Notes under the pieces: generated by a model
The model's database searches: none
What the model was told of the DNA's origin: nothing
What the model saw: only the letters and a program-made list of their open reading frames with translations
DNA from: Mycolicibacterium chlorophenolicum
GTDB lineage: Bacteria; Actinomycetota; Actinomycetes; Mycobacteriales; Mycobacteriaceae
Direction: 5' to 3'
Assembly: GCF_001044235.1 (NCBI RefSeq)
Contig: NZ_JYNL01000023.1
Span: forward strand, 315,154 to 379,153
DNA length: 64,000 nt
Program-made: the position numbers and the translations under genes
Part shown: piece by piece, positions 23,097 through 32,357 of the stretch
Layout: each line of letters begins with the position of its first letter
Numbering within the stretch: the stretch's first letter is position 1

Positions 23097-23713
23097 CGAA
23101 TTCGCAGGGCACGAAGACCGTCGTGCACGTGATGCGCCACGGCGAGGTGCACAACCCCGACAAGATCCTCTACGGCCGGTTGCCCGATTACCACCTCTCC
23201 GAACGCGGGCAGGCGCAGGCCAAGGCGGTCGCCGACTGGCTGGCCGCCCGCGACATCACGCACGTGGTGGCCTCGCCGCTGGAGCGTGCGCAGGAGACGG
23301 CGGCGCCGATCGCGGCGCGGCACGGCCTGGTCGTCGGCACCGACGACGAGCTGATCGAGTCGGCCAACGTCTTCCAGGGGCAGAGGGTCTCCCCGGGCGA
23401 CGGCGCGCTGCGCGATCCCCGCAACTGGTGGCATCTGCGCAACCCGCGCACCCCGTCGTGGGGCGAGCCGTACACCGAGATCGCCGCGCGGATGACGCGG
23501 GCGGTGCGGCGCGCGGTGGTGAAGGCTTCCGGTCACGAAGCCGTCTGCGTCAGCCACCAGCTGCCCGTCGAGACACTGCGCCGCTCGATGACCGAGAAAC
23601 CGCTGCACCACTTCCCGACCCGCAGGATGTGCAACCTGGCGTCGGTCACGTCGTTCTACTTCCACGACGACGCCTGCGTGGGCTGGGGGTACGCGGAGCT
23701 GGCCGGGCAGTGA
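23093..23713 (+). CDS. Histidine phosphatase superfamily protein (Rv0525-like)
   Basis: 206 residues. [10 protein letters not shown] is the phospho-accepting RHG motif; [13 protein letters not shown] and [12 protein letters not shown] supply the second Arg and second His. It belongs to the phosphoglycerate-mutase-like fold but probably acts as a small-molecule phosphatase. The start overlaps hemL (GTGA). In M. tuberculosis the gene in the same position is Rv0525. Confidence 0.93.
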   Translation: MTNSQGTKTVVHVMRHGEVHNPDKILYGRLPDYHLSERGQAQAKAVADWLAARDITHVVASPLERAQETAAPIAARHGLVVGTDDELIESANVFQGQRVSPGDGALRDPRNWWHLRNPRTPSWGEPYTEIAARMTRAVRRAVVKASGHEAVCVSHQLPVETLRRSMTEKPLHHFPTRRMCNLASVTSFYFHDDACVGWGYAELAGQ

Positions 23714-24291
23714 ACCGGCTTGTTGCCCTGCTGATGGCGGTGGTCGTGCTCGCGGGATGCTCGACCGGCCGCGACGCCGTCGCGCAGGGCGGCAGCTTCG
23801 AGTTCGTCGCGCCGGGTGGCAAGACCGACATCTTCTACGACCCGCCGGCTGAGCGCGGCACACCGGGGCCGGTGTCCGGGCCGGACCTGATGGACACCAC
23901 GAGGACGTTGTCGCTGAAGGACTTCGACGGCAAGATCGTCGTCCTCAACGTGTGGGGGCAGTGGTGCGGTCCGTGCCGCACCGAGATCACCCAGCTGGAG
24001 CAGGTGTACAAGGCGACTCGGGACCGGGGCGTCGCGTTCCTCGGAATCGACGTGCGCGACAACAACATCGACGCCGCCCGCGACTTCGTCATCGACCGCG
24101 GCGTGACGTTCCCGTCCATCTACGACCCGGCGATGCGCACGCTGATCGCCTTCGGCGGGCGGTATCCGACCACCGTGATCCCGTCCACGGTGGTGCTCGA
24201 CCGGCAACACCGGGTCGCCGCGGTTTTCCTGCGCGAGCTGCTTGCCTCGGATCTGCAGCCGGTCGTCGAGCGGTTGGCTGCCGAGAAATGA
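23710..24291 (+). CDS. TlpA/ResA-like thioredoxin lipoprotein
   Basis: 193 residues. The signal peptide ends in the lipobox VVVLAGCS, so it is lipid-anchored outside the membrane. The thioredoxin-fold motif WGQWCGPCRTE is the active site, followed by GIDVRDN and YPTTVIPSTVVLD (cis-Pro loop region). It likely reduces apocytochrome c haem-binding Cys, receiving electrons from the CcdA next door. Overlap GTGA with the phosphatase. Confidence 0.95.
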   Translation: MNRLVALLMAVVVLAGCSTGRDAVAQGGSFEFVAPGGKTDIFYDPPAERGTPGPVSGPDLMDTTRTLSLKDFDGKIVVLNVWGQWCGPCRTEITQLEQVYKATRDRGVAFLGIDVRDNNIDAARDFVIDRGVTFPSIYDPAMRTLIAFGGRYPTTVIPSTVVLDRQHRVAAVFLRELLASDLQPVVERLAAEK

Positions 24292-25055
24292 ACTTTGCCG
24301 AGATGACCTCAGGAGGTCCGCTGCTGCTCGCCATGGCGGTGAGCCTGCTGGCCGGCATCGTGTCGTTCGCGTCGCCGTGTGTGGTGCCGCTGGTGCCCGG
24401 ATACCTGTCCTACCTGGCCGCCGTCGTCGGTGTCGAGGACTCCCCGTCCTCGGTGAAGGTGCGCGGGGCGCGATTGCGGGTCGCCGGCGCGGCCGCGCTG
24501 TTCGTGGCCGGTTTCACGGTGGTGTTCCTGCTGGGCACCGTCGCGGTGCTGGGGATGACGACGGCGCTGATCACCAATCAGGTGCTGCTGCAACGTATCG
24601 GCGGAGTGATCACGATCCTGATGAGCCTGGTGTTCATCGGGCTGGTACCGATGTTGCAGCGCGACACCCGGTTCACCCCGCGCGAGATCTCCACCCTGGG
24701 CGGCGCCCCGCTGCTGGGCGCGGTGTTCGCGCTGGGCTGGACGCCGTGTCTGGGGCCGACGCTGACCGGGGTGATCGCGGTGGCATCGGCGACCGAAGGC
24801 AGCAACGTCGCCCGCGGCGTGATCCTGGTGATCGCCTACTGCCTGGGGCTGGGGATTCCGTTCGTGCTGCTGGCGTTCGGCTCGGCCCGTGCGGTCAGCG
24901 GGCTGGGCTGGCTGCGCCGCCACACCCGCGCCATTCAGATCTTCGGTGGCGTGCTGCTGATCCTGGTGGGTGCGGCGCTGGTGACCGGGCTGTGGAACGA
25001 GTTCGTGTCCTGGGTGCGCGACGCGTTCGTCAGCGACGTGAGGTTGCCGATCTGA
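24288..25055 (+). CDS. ccdA: Cytochrome c biogenesis thiol-disulfide transporter CcdA
   Basis: 255 residues, six transmembrane helices. The two functional Cys are in FASPCVVPLVPGYLSYL and GWTPCLGPTL, the classic CcdA/DsbD-beta pair that carries electrons from cytoplasmic thioredoxin across the membrane. Overlaps the thioredoxin gene (ATGA) and the resB gene. Confidence 0.97.
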   Translation: MNFAEMTSGGPLLLAMAVSLLAGIVSFASPCVVPLVPGYLSYLAAVVGVEDSPSSVKVRGARLRVAGAAALFVAGFTVVFLLGTVAVLGMTTALITNQVLLQRIGGVITILMSLVFIGLVPMLQRDTRFTPREISTLGGAPLLGAVFALGWTPCLGPTLTGVIAVASATEGSNVARGVILVIAYCLGLGIPFVLLAFGSARAVSGLGWLRRHTRAIQIFGGVLLILVGAALVTGLWNEFVSWVRDAFVSDVRLPI

Positions 25056-26650
25056 TGCGCCTTCTCGCCTACGCGCGCAACACCTGGCGCACGCTGACCT
25101 CGATGGGCACGGCGCTGGTGCTGCTGTTCCTGCTCGCGCTCGGCGCCATCCCCGGCGCCCTGCTGCCGCAGCGCAGCCTCAACGAGACCAAGGTGGCCGA
25201 GTACCTCGCCGAGCATCCGACGATCGGGCCGTGGCTGGACCGGGTGCAGGCCTTCGACGTGTTCTCCAGCTTCTGGTTCACCGCGATCTACGTGCTGCTG
25301 TTCGTGTCGCTGGTGGGCTGTCTGACCCCGCGACTGGCCGAGCACATGCGCAGCCTGCGCGCCGAGCCCGTCGCGGCGCCGCGCAATCTGTCCCGGCTGC
25401 CCAAACATCACACCGCGGAGGTGCCCGGCGACGACGTCGTCGCGATGGCCGCGGCCGTCGACGAGACGTTGTCGGGGTGGCGGCGCTTCACCCGCCACGG
25501 CGACAGTGCCGAGATTTCAGCGGAGAAGGGGTATCTGCGCGAGTTCGGCAACATCGTCTTCCACTTCTCGCTGCTCGGCCTGCTCGTCGCGATCGCCGCG
25601 GGCAAGCTGTTCAGCTACGAGGGCAACGTCATCGTGGTCGCCGACGGCGGCCCGGGCTTCTGCTCCGCGTCGCCGGCCGCGTTCGACTCGTTCCGGGCCG
25701 GCAACACCGTCGACGGCACGTCGCTGTATCCGATCTGCGTGCGCGTCAACGACTTCCAGGCGACCTATCTGCCCAGCGGGCAGGCCACGTCGTTCCAGGC
25801 CGACATCGACTATCAGGCCGGCGGCGACCTCGACTCCGGCAGCTGGCGGCCGTACCTGCTCAAGGTGAACGAGCCGCTGCGCGTCGGCGGGGACCGGGTG
25901 TACCTGCAGGGCCACGGCTACGCACCGACCTTCAGCGTCACGTTCCCCGACGGCAAGACCCGCACCCAGACGTTGCAGTGGCGTCCCGAGGACCAGATCA
26001 CCTTCCTGTCGTCGGGCGCCATGCGGTTCGACCCGCCCGGCGGCACCTACGCCGACGAACGCGAACGCCGCAAGAACCAGATCGCGATCCAGGGTCTGTT
26101 CGCGCCCACCGAGCAACTCGACGGCACGCTGTTGTCGTCGAAGTTCCCGGCGATGAACGATCCCGCGGTCGCCGTCGACATCTACAAGGGCGACACCGGG
26201 CTGGACACCGGCCGGCCGCAGTCGCTGTTCTCCCTGGACCCCCGGATGATCGACCAGGGCCGGCTCAGCAAGGTGGCCCGCGTCAATCTGCGGGCCGGGC
26301 AGGACACCCGGTTGCCCGACGGCACGATCGTCCGCTTCGACGGCGCGGTGCCGTTCGTGAACCTGCAGGTCTCCCACGACCCGGCGCAGGTCTGGGTGCT
26401 GGTGTTCGCGATGACGATGATGGCGGGTCTGCTGGTGTCGCTGATCGTGCGGCGCCGACGTGTGTGGGTGCGGCTGACGCCGGGGCCTGCGGGTACCGTG
26501 AACGTCGAGCTGGGCGGTCTGGCCCGCACCGACAACTCGGGGTGGGGCGACGAGTTCGAGCGCCTGACGACGAAGCTGCTCTCGGCGATCGAGGAGGCGG
26601 AGCCGGTGCGCCGGCGGGACGGCACAGAGAAGGAAGCGGATCGCGCATGA
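25055..26650 (+). CDS. resB: ResB-family cytochrome c maturation protein
   Basis: 531 residues. TM helices: near 20-40 (ALVLLFLLALGAIPGALLP), near 75-95 (SFWFTAIYVLLFVSLVGC), near 165-185 (NIVFHFSLLGLLVAIAAGK), and a final one near 445-465 (VLVFAMTMMAGLLVSLIV). A large extracytoplasmic domain lies between the last two. ResB and CcsA form the System II haem exporter and cytochrome c synthase. The start shares one base with the ccdA stop (TGATG). Confidence 0.95.
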   Translation: MRLLAYARNTWRTLTSMGTALVLLFLLALGAIPGALLPQRSLNETKVAEYLAEHPTIGPWLDRVQAFDVFSSFWFTAIYVLLFVSLVGCLTPRLAEHMRSLRAEPVAAPRNLSRLPKHHTAEVPGDDVVAMAAAVDETLSGWRRFTRHGDSAEISAEKGYLREFGNIVFHFSLLGLLVAIAAGKLFSYEGNVIVVADGGPGFCSASPAAFDSFRAGNTVDGTSLYPICVRVNDFQATYLPSGQATSFQADIDYQAGGDLDSGSWRPYLLKVNEPLRVGGDRVYLQGHGYAPTFSVTFPDGKTRTQTLQWRPEDQITFLSSGAMRFDPPGGTYADERERRKNQIAIQGLFAPTEQLDGTLLSSKFPAMNDPAVAVDIYKGDTGLDTGRPQSLFSLDPRMIDQGRLSKVARVNLRAGQDTRLPDGTIVRFDGAVPFVNLQVSHDPAQVWVLVFAMTMMAGLLVSLIVRRRRVWVRLTPGPAGTVNVELGGLARTDNSGWGDEFERLTTKLLSAIEEAEPVRRRDGTEKEADRA

Positions 26651-27624
26651 ACACCACCCACATCGATCTCGGACTGGCCCGCTACTCCGACTGGGCGTAC
26701 ACCTCGTCGTTGGTGGTGCTCGTGGTGGCGCTGCTGCTGCTCGCCGTCGAACTGGCCTACAGCGAGGGCCGCCGGGTGGACAGCCGCGAACTGGTGAACG
26801 CGGGATCGGTGGCGAGCAACAGTGCGACGCCCGGCCGGGTGGTCGACGCGCCGCGGCGGCCGTTCGACGAGCGGATCGGCTCGGCGGGGCTGGCGCTGGT
26901 CTACGTCGGCATCGGCCTGCTGCTGGCGTGCATCGTGTTGCGTGGGCTCTCCACGGCGCGGGTGCCGTGGGGCAACATGTACGAGTTCATCAACCTGACC
27001 TGCTTCTGCGGTCTGGTGGCCGGCGCCGTGGTGCTGCGCAAGCCGCAGTACCGCTCGCTGTGGGTGTTCGTTCTCGTGCCGGTGCTGATCCTGCTGACCG
27101 TGTCGGGCCGGTGGCTGTACTCGCACGCCGCGCCCGTGATGCCGGCGCTGCAGTCCTACTGGCTACCGATCCACGTGTCCGTGGTCAGCCTCGGTTCCGG
27201 GGTGTTCCTGGTGGCGGGTGTGGCGAGCATCCTGTTCCTGCTGAAGATGTCCCGGCTCGGTGATCCCGGCCGCGGCGACGCCATCGGCCGCATCGTCGCG
27301 CGGCTGCCCGACGCTCAGACCCTGGACCGGATCGCTTACCGGACAACGATCTTCGCGTTCCCGATCTTCGGGTTCGGCGTGATCTTCGGCGCCATCTGGG
27401 CCGAGGAGGCGTGGGGCCGGTACTGGGGCTGGGACCCCAAGGAGACCGTGTCGTTCATCGCGTGGGTCGTGTACGCGGCGTACCTGCACGCCCGCTCCAC
27501 GGCCGGGTGGCGCGACCGCAAGGCCGCGTGGATCAACGTGGTCGGGTTCGTGGCGATGGTGTTCAACCTGTTCTTCATCAACCTGGTGACCGTAGGCCTG
27601 CACTCCTACGCCGGCGTCGGCTAG
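26647..27624 (+). CDS. ccsA: Cytochrome c synthase subunit CcsA/CcsB
   Basis: 325 residues, eight or so TM helices. The WWD haem-binding signature is seen in WGRYWGWDPKETVSFIAW, with conserved His in SHAAPVMPALQSYWLPIHV and near the C-terminus (VGLHSYAG). It partners ResB in System II maturation, delivering haem to apocytochrome c. Coupled to resB by an ATGA overlap. Confidence 0.96.
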   Translation: MNTTHIDLGLARYSDWAYTSSLVVLVVALLLLAVELAYSEGRRVDSRELVNAGSVASNSATPGRVVDAPRRPFDERIGSAGLALVYVGIGLLLACIVLRGLSTARVPWGNMYEFINLTCFCGLVAGAVVLRKPQYRSLWVFVLVPVLILLTVSGRWLYSHAAPVMPALQSYWLPIHVSVVSLGSGVFLVAGVASILFLLKMSRLGDPGRGDAIGRIVARLPDAQTLDRIAYRTTIFAFPIFGFGVIFGAIWAEEAWGRYWGWDPKETVSFIAWVVYAAYLHARSTAGWRDRKAAWINVVGFVAMVFNLFFINLVTVGLHSYAGVG

Positions 27625-27637
27625 GGGGACCGGAGTT

Positions 27638-28759
27638 TTGTCGGACGTACCGGGCGGATTCCGGGCGCAGCAGCGCTTCCGCGATCCGATGGCCGAGCTG
27701 CCCGCCGAGTGGACGGCGCCGACCCCGCCGCAGCCCGCCCTGCCCGTCGTGCCGACGCCCGCCGCACCGGCGCCGATGGATCCGGGTACGCCCGATCCGC
27801 CGCCCTACCTGGACCTGTCGACGGTGGCGCTGCTCGGCAGGGCGCGCCGGGGTCCGTCCGCCGGCTGGCGCAAGTGGCTCTACTGGGGGACCGGCCGGCT
27901 GGTCGACGTCGGAGAGGATCCGCGGGCGGTACGGCACGACCGACTGGTCGCCCAGGTGCAGCGCCCGCTGCGCGGCTGCTACCGGATCGCGATGCTCTCG
28001 CAGAAGGGTGGGGTCGGCAAGACCACGATCACCGCGACGCTCGGCGCGACGTTCGCGAGCACCCGCGGTGACCGCGTGGTCGCCGTCGACGCCAACCCCG
28101 ACCGCGGCACGCTGAGCCAGAAGGTGCCGCTGGAGACGGCCGCGACGGTGCGGCACCTGCTGCGCGACGCCGAGGGCATCGCGGCGTACAGCGATGTCCG
28201 CCAATACACCTCGCAGGGTGCCAGCCGATTGGAGGTGCTCGCCTCGGAGAGCGACCCCGCGGTGTCGGTGGCGTTCAGTGCCGAGGACTACGGGCGCACT
28301 CTCGATGTGCTCGAGCGGTTCTACAGCCTGGTGCTCACCGACTGCGGCACCGGCATGCTGCATTCGGCGATGTCGGCGGTGCTCGACAAGGCCGACGCGC
28401 TGGTGGTCATCAGCTCGGGTTCGGTGGACGGGGCGCGCAGTGCGTCGGCGACGCTGGACTGGCTCGACGCGCACGGCCGAGAAGATCTGGTGCGCAACTC
28501 GATCGCGGTCATCAACGGCGTGCGCCCGCGGGCGCGCCGGGGCGTCACCAAGGTCGATCTGAACAAGGTCGTCGACCATTTCGCGCGTCGCTGCCGGGCG
28601 GTGTGTCAGGTGCCGTTCGATCCGCATCTGGAGGAGGGCGCGGAGATCAGCCTGGACCGGTTACGGCCGGAGACCACCGATGCGCTGCTGGAGTTGGCGG
28701 CCACGGTGGCACAAGGCTTTCCGGGCGCGCGCCCAGCCGGCGACACCGTCGCCGGTTAG
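27638..28759 (+). CDS. MinD/ParA-like ATPase with Pro-rich N-terminus (Rv0530-like)
   Basis: 373 residues from a TTG start (GGGGGACCGGAG upstream). The first ~65 residues are Pro/Ala rich, then the deviant Walker A SQKGGVGKTTIT (~128), an Asp-containing switch VVAVDANPDRGTLS, and LVLTDCGTGML. This pattern matches mycobacterial EspI/ParA-type ATPases. Partner unknown; position after ccsA is conserved with M. tuberculosis Rv0530. Confidence 0.9.
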   Translation: MSDVPGGFRAQQRFRDPMAELPAEWTAPTPPQPALPVVPTPAAPAPMDPGTPDPPPYLDLSTVALLGRARRGPSAGWRKWLYWGTGRLVDVGEDPRAVRHDRLVAQVQRPLRGCYRIAMLSQKGGVGKTTITATLGATFASTRGDRVVAVDANPDRGTLSQKVPLETAATVRHLLRDAEGIAAYSDVRQYTSQGASRLEVLASESDPAVSVAFSAEDYGRTLDVLERFYSLVLTDCGTGMLHSAMSAVLDKADALVVISSGSVDGARSASATLDWLDAHGREDLVRNSIAVINGVRPRARRGVTKVDLNKVVDHFARRCRAVCQVPFDPHLEEGAEISLDRLRPETTDALLELAATVAQGFPGARPAGDTVAG

Positions 28760-28763
28760 CGGC

Positions 28764-28928
28764 TCAGGACCGCGGTTTGTCGTCGCGCGGTGTGATGCGC
28801 CGCAGGAAATCCGGATCGTCGTCCGGTCCGATCACCCGGGTGCGCGTGCGATTCGCGGTCATCCGGGTCACCCGCCAGCCGACGTAGACCAATGCGGCCA
28901 AGACGAGAATCAGGAGCAGATACGCCAC
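28764..28928 (-). CDS. Single-TM small membrane protein (54 aa)
   Basis: GTG start behind GGAAGGAGG. MAYLLLILVLAALVYVGWRV is one TM helix, followed by a basic then acidic tail (RTRVIGPDDDPDFLRRI). It sits antisense between two plus-strand genes, at the place of a small annotated gene (Rv0530A) in M. tuberculosis. Function unknown. Confidence 0.8.
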   Translation of the reverse strand: MAYLLLILVLAALVYVGWRVTRMTANRTRTRVIGPDDDPDFLRRITPRDDKPRS

Positions 28929-28976
28929 TCGAAACCTCCTTCCTGTCAATATACGCGCCCTCGGTAGGCTCGGATC

Positions 28977-29318
28977 GTGTCTGACGAACGCACCGGTTCT
29001 CGCCTCTTCTTCGACGTTGCGGCCTACGTCGTGGCGCGTCTGGTGCTCGTCGCCGTGGTCGCCGCCGTCATCCTCGGAGTCGGCCATCTGATCGGGTTGC
29101 GCGAGTTCCCGATCGCGGTGGCACTGCTCTTCGCGATCGTGATCGCCTTCCCGCTCGGCATCTGGGTGTTCGCCCCGCTGCGCAGGCGGGCGACCGAGAG
29201 CATCGCGCTGTTCGACGAACGCCGTCGCGCGGAACGCGCGAACCTGCAGGCGCGGCTGCGCGGCGACAGCACACCCGACACCGCCGCTGGTCCCGGCCGT
29301 GATCAGGACGACGCCTGA
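28977..29318 (+). CDS. DUF4229-family membrane protein (Rv0531-like)
   Basis: 113 residues with two TM helices (ARLVLVAVVAAVILGVGHLI; FPIAVALLFAIVIAFPLG) and a charged cytoplasmic tail (DERRRAERANLQARLRG). The arrangement FFDVAAYVVARLVL ... RREFPIAVALLFA-type is that of DUF4229. It is divergent from the 54-aa gene, with 48 bp between the start codons. No known function. Confidence 0.85.
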   Translation: MSDERTGSRLFFDVAAYVVARLVLVAVVAAVILGVGHLIGLREFPIAVALLFAIVIAFPLGIWVFAPLRRRATESIALFDERRRAERANLQARLRGDSTPDTAAGPGRDQDDA

Positions 29319-29366
29319 CCCGCCGTTCAGCAGCAAACTTTTTCGGGTGCGTAGTCTGACGGCTGG

Positions 29367-29780
29367 ATGGGTAACCGCCGTCACATGCCCCAGCAGGATC
29401 TCGTCACGCGGCACGGACGCACGGTCACTCGCGACCCTGGAGCCAATCAGGCGCTCTACCTGCGGTGGATCAACGAATTGTGGGCGGGCGAACCCATCGC
29501 CCGGGAACTGGTGTCCGCCGATTTCGTCGGCCACTGGCCCACCCGCGACATCCACGGCCCCGAGGAATTGCAGGCCCTCGTCGACGACACCCGCAGGCAA
29601 TTGCGCGAATTGATGTTCGTCGTCGATGTGGGGCCGTTCGGTGACGGCGACCTGATGGCGGCCCGGTGGATCAGCACCGGGTCGACCAAGCGGGGGCCGG
29701 CCCGGTTCACCGGCAACGACATCGTCCGGGTGGCCGACGGCCGGATCGTCGAGTACTGGACGGGCGCGTCCCCGGGTTAG
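29367..29780 (+). CDS. SnoaL-like polyketide-cyclase-fold protein
   Basis: 137 residues (an ATG six codons in is an alternative start). The cone-shaped alpha+beta barrel pattern is clear: LYLRWINELWAGEPIARELV, SADFVGHWPTRDIHGPEELQ, RWISTGSTKRGPARFTGNDI and VADGRIVEYWTG. Members include hydroxylases, isomerases and cyclases; the substrate cannot be told. Its last 4 bp overlap the convergent MoxR-operon end. Confidence 0.88.
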   Translation: MGNRRHMPQQDLVTRHGRTVTRDPGANQALYLRWINELWAGEPIARELVSADFVGHWPTRDIHGPEELQALVDDTRRQLRELMFVVDVGPFGDGDLMAARWISTGSTKRGPARFTGNDIVRVADGRIVEYWTGASPG

Positions 29781-30484
29781 CCGGTGGCCGCGTCTCTCAG
29801 GAGTCGCCGCAGCGCTTCGAGGGGATCGCCCTGAGCCGGCTCGAGGCGACGCGTCTGCGGCGGCTCCGACTCCGGCGCTGCCACGACCGGGGCCGGCGGC
29901 GCCGCATCCGCTGGTGGCGGGGGAGGCGGCGGCGCGAGCGGTGCGACGGTGCCCAGCGTGCGCAGCTTGGCCGCGATGCGCGCGGCGGCGTCGGCCCGGA
30001 CCGCACGTCGATCGGGATCGGGATCGGCGTTGCCGGCGAAGCATGCCGGCGGGGCGTCGTCGATGACGGTCAGCGCGCTGCCGTACCGGTCGCGGGCGTC
30101 GTCCAGCCGGGCCTCCCACGCCGCGATGTCACCCTGCCGTTCGCGCACGAGTTCGAGGTTGACCCGCACCGGGCACGACCGGTCCATCGCGGTGCCGGCC
30201 AGCGACTGCGTGAACTCCGCGTCCGCCGTGTCCAGCCGGTCCTCCAGCACCGCGAGCGTGCCTGCGGCGAAGTCTGTGGTGGCGGGCTGGATCACGTCGA
30301 GCGTGCGCAGTGTCGACACGTCGTCGCGGAGGTCGGCGATGGCTCTGTCGTCGTAGTGCTGTTGGGCGGCCTGGCCGGCGACGACCACCGAGATCAGCTT
30401 GGCCGCCACCACGAGCGCCACCACGGCCGGCGGCGTCGACAGCACGAGCAGGCGGCGTCGAAGCCGCAGTCGGGACGGGGTCAC
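29777..30484 (-). CDS. Membrane-anchored protein, last gene of the MoxR/VWA operon
   Basis: 235 residues, GTG start overlapping the upstream VWA stop. Basic N-terminus and one TM helix (LLVLSTPPAVVALVVAAKLI), then an extracytoplasmic helical region (DDVSTLRTLDVIQPATTDFA, DRLDTADAEFTQSLAG) that could be TPR-like, and a Pro/Ala-rich stretch before a short final helix. The genes upstream suggest it belongs to a MoxR-controlled envelope complex. Confidence 0.85.
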   Translation of the reverse strand: MTPSRLRLRRRLLVLSTPPAVVALVVAAKLISVVVAGQAAQQHYDDRAIADLRDDVSTLRTLDVIQPATTDFAAGTLAVLEDRLDTADAEFTQSLAGTAMDRSCPVRVNLELVRERQGDIAAWEARLDDARDRYGSALTVIDDAPPACFAGNADPDPDRRAVRADAAARIAAKLRTLGTVAPLAPPPPPPPADAAPPAPVVAAPESEPPQTRRLEPAQGDPLEALRRLLRDAATG

Positions 30485-31404
30485 GTCGAGACCTCCCGCG
30501 TCATCTCCCGCGCCGTCGAGCGGGCCCGTCGCAGGTCGCGCACCGACAGCGCCATCTCGATGAGCAGCAGCGCCGAGGCGACCAGCGTCAGCAGCCAGTA
30601 GAACTCGTCGCGTCGCTCGCCGGCCGGGTCCACGACCGGCGCCGAGGACGTCGACTGCGTGCCGGTCGGTACGGCCTCGCCGGGGCGGCGGGTGACGAAG
30701 GGAACGCCGAGCTGGTCGGCGACCTCGCGCAGGCGCTGATCTCCGGCGCCGTCGGCGGCATAGCCGAACACGTCGCCGCCATCGACCGCGTCGATGTCGA
30801 ATTCGCCCTGGGGGACGGTGGATCGCGGCGCCCCGGAGCCGAAGTAGTAGACGAGGTTGTCCGCGCCCGGATACTGCTGCCCGGCCGAGATCATCTGGTA
30901 GCGCAGCACGGTCGCGGCGGCCGCGGCGTTGACCTGGTCGGCGGTGACGCCCGGATACGGGTTGAGTGCCTCGACGACGGGACGCAGACTCCACGCGTCG
31001 CCGGACAACGGCCAGTCGACCGCCGGCCGCGAGGCGAACGAGATCACCGCGAACCGGGCGCCGGGGTGGGCGTCGATCAGCGCGTCGATGTCGTCGCGGA
31101 TGCCGGCCATCCGCGGGCGGCCACCGAAGTCGTCGACGGCCGAATCCTCGGAACGGTCCACCACGAAGAAGACGTTGTCGCCCCCGCGCGACGACGTCGG
31201 GGCCTCAGCGCGCGCCTCGGCTGCGCCGCCGGGGCGCGCCGCCGCGACCAGGAGCAGCGCCAGCGCCACCGTCATGCCGGTCCAGCGCAGCAGCACGGGA
31301 CGGCCGGCCGCAGCGGCCGGCCGCAGCGACAACACCCGCAGGGCGACGAGGACGGCGGCGACGGCGGCGAGCGCCGCGGGCGGCAGCACGGGATCGAAGG
31401 TCAT
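30481..31404 (-). CDS. VWA-like membrane protein, second copy
   Basis: 307 residues with TM helices at the N-terminus (LAAVAAVLVALRVLSL, TVALALLLVAAARPGG) and near the C-terminus (WLLTLVASALLLIEMALS). The domain between has the VWA first strand NVFFVVDRSEDSAVDDF, where the metal-site motif is D-x-S-x-D instead of D-x-S-x-S, and ARFAVISFASRPAVDWPLS. MIDAS metal binding may be altered. Coupled by ATGA. Confidence 0.88.
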   Translation of the reverse strand: MTFDPVLPPAALAAVAAVLVALRVLSLRPAAAAGRPVLLRWTGMTVALALLLVAAARPGGAAEARAEAPTSSRGGDNVFFVVDRSEDSAVDDFGGRPRMAGIRDDIDALIDAHPGARFAVISFASRPAVDWPLSGDAWSLRPVVEALNPYPGVTADQVNAAAAATVLRYQMISAGQQYPGADNLVYYFGSGAPRSTVPQGEFDIDAVDGGDVFGYAADGAGDQRLREVADQLGVPFVTRRPGEAVPTGTQSTSSAPVVDPAGERRDEFYWLLTLVASALLLIEMALSVRDLRRARSTAREMTREVST

Positions 31405-32357
31405 CGCCGCACCGCCATCAGGGAGACGGCGAGCAGGCCTGTGAGCGCCAACGCGACGATGAGGACCACGACGGGGGAGTCGCGGCGCTGATCGTCGTCG
31501 CCCGGGGTGTGGGCCCGGATGGCGTCGAGTTGGGTGTCCAGGGTCGCCGGATCGAACCGGACGAAGGTGCCCCCGGTCGAGCGCGCCATGGTGGTCAACG
31601 CGTCGGTCTGGTGCCCGGGGGTGGCGACCGCGTTGATCTGTATCGCGCCGCGCCGGGCCATCTCGATGACCTGTGCATCGGTGAACAGTGACGGCCTGCT
31701 GTCGTCGGGTGCCCGCAGCGCACCGGGACCGAGGTAGATCACCGACCGGCGCTCGTCGCCGGGGTTCTCGAAGCCGGGGAAGCCGGTGAGGCACAGCGCC
31801 AGGACGTCGGCGACGGTCGGTGCGTAGTCGGCGTATTCGACTGCACTGGTGAACGATTCGAGGCGAGGCGGATTCGGTACCCGGCCCGCCTGCGCGTACT
31901 CGCCGAATCGTCCCGCGGCGAACTGGTAGTCGCGGGTCAGCGGCACGAGCCTGCGGTCGGTGGAGGTGAGACCGATGCGCTCGGTGCCGTATGTCAGGGC
32001 CTGCCGGGCGAAGTAGCCGAGGAACCGACCCGTCGCCGGGTCGGTGACGGGCTGGCCGACGCACAGCATGATGTCGTCACGCGGGCCGGCCGCGTTGGTC
32101 ACCGGCTCGGTGGGTCGGGCGCTGGCCAGAAGCGTGGTCGCGAACAGCAGCGCCAGCAGCAGCACCGCCATCGCCGTGGCGCGGGTCTGCCGGCGCACCA
32201 CCGTGCGGTACTCGGGCAGGCGGGTCAGCCGCACGGTGTGCGCCAACGGTTCTCGCCGCTGAGCGTTCCGCCTGTCGGGCACCAGCACCGCCGCGGCGAT
32301 CGCCACCGCCGCGGCGCACAGTCCGGCGACCGGCACCGCCCACCACATCAGGTCCAT
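31401..32357 (-). CDS. VWA-like membrane protein, first copy
   Basis: 318 residues. TM segments lie at 7-27, 64-82 and at the C-terminus (VVVLIVALALTGLLAVSL). The VWA-type core starts at PRDDIMLCVGQPVTDPATGR, which lacks the D-x-S-x-S MIDAS triad, and includes VADVLALCLTGFPGFENPGD and RSVIYLGPGAL. Both VWA-like proteins of this operon are degenerate at the metal site, so they may act as structural partners of the MoxR/DUF58 system. Confidence 0.86.
   Translation of the reverse strand: MDLMWWAVPVAGLCAAAVAIAAAVLVPDRRNAQRREPLAHTVRLTRLPEYRTVVRRQTRATAMAVLLLALLFATTLLASARPTEPVTNAAGPRDDIMLCVGQPVTDPATGRFLGYFARQALTYGTERIGLTSTDRRLVPLTRDYQFAAGRFGEYAQAGRVPNPPRLESFTSAVEYADYAPTVADVLALCLTGFPGFENPGDERRSVIYLGPGALRAPDDSRPSLFTDAQVIEMARRGAIQINAVATPGHQTDALTTMARSTGGTFVRFDPATLDTQLDAIRAHTPGDDDQRRDSPVVVLIVALALTGLLAVSLMAVRR

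Noticed and set aside
28764..30119. Extended 451-codon version of the 54-aa minus-strand gene
   Set aside because: The upstream extension is antisense to two real genes; the GTG at 28928 has a clear AGGAGG site.
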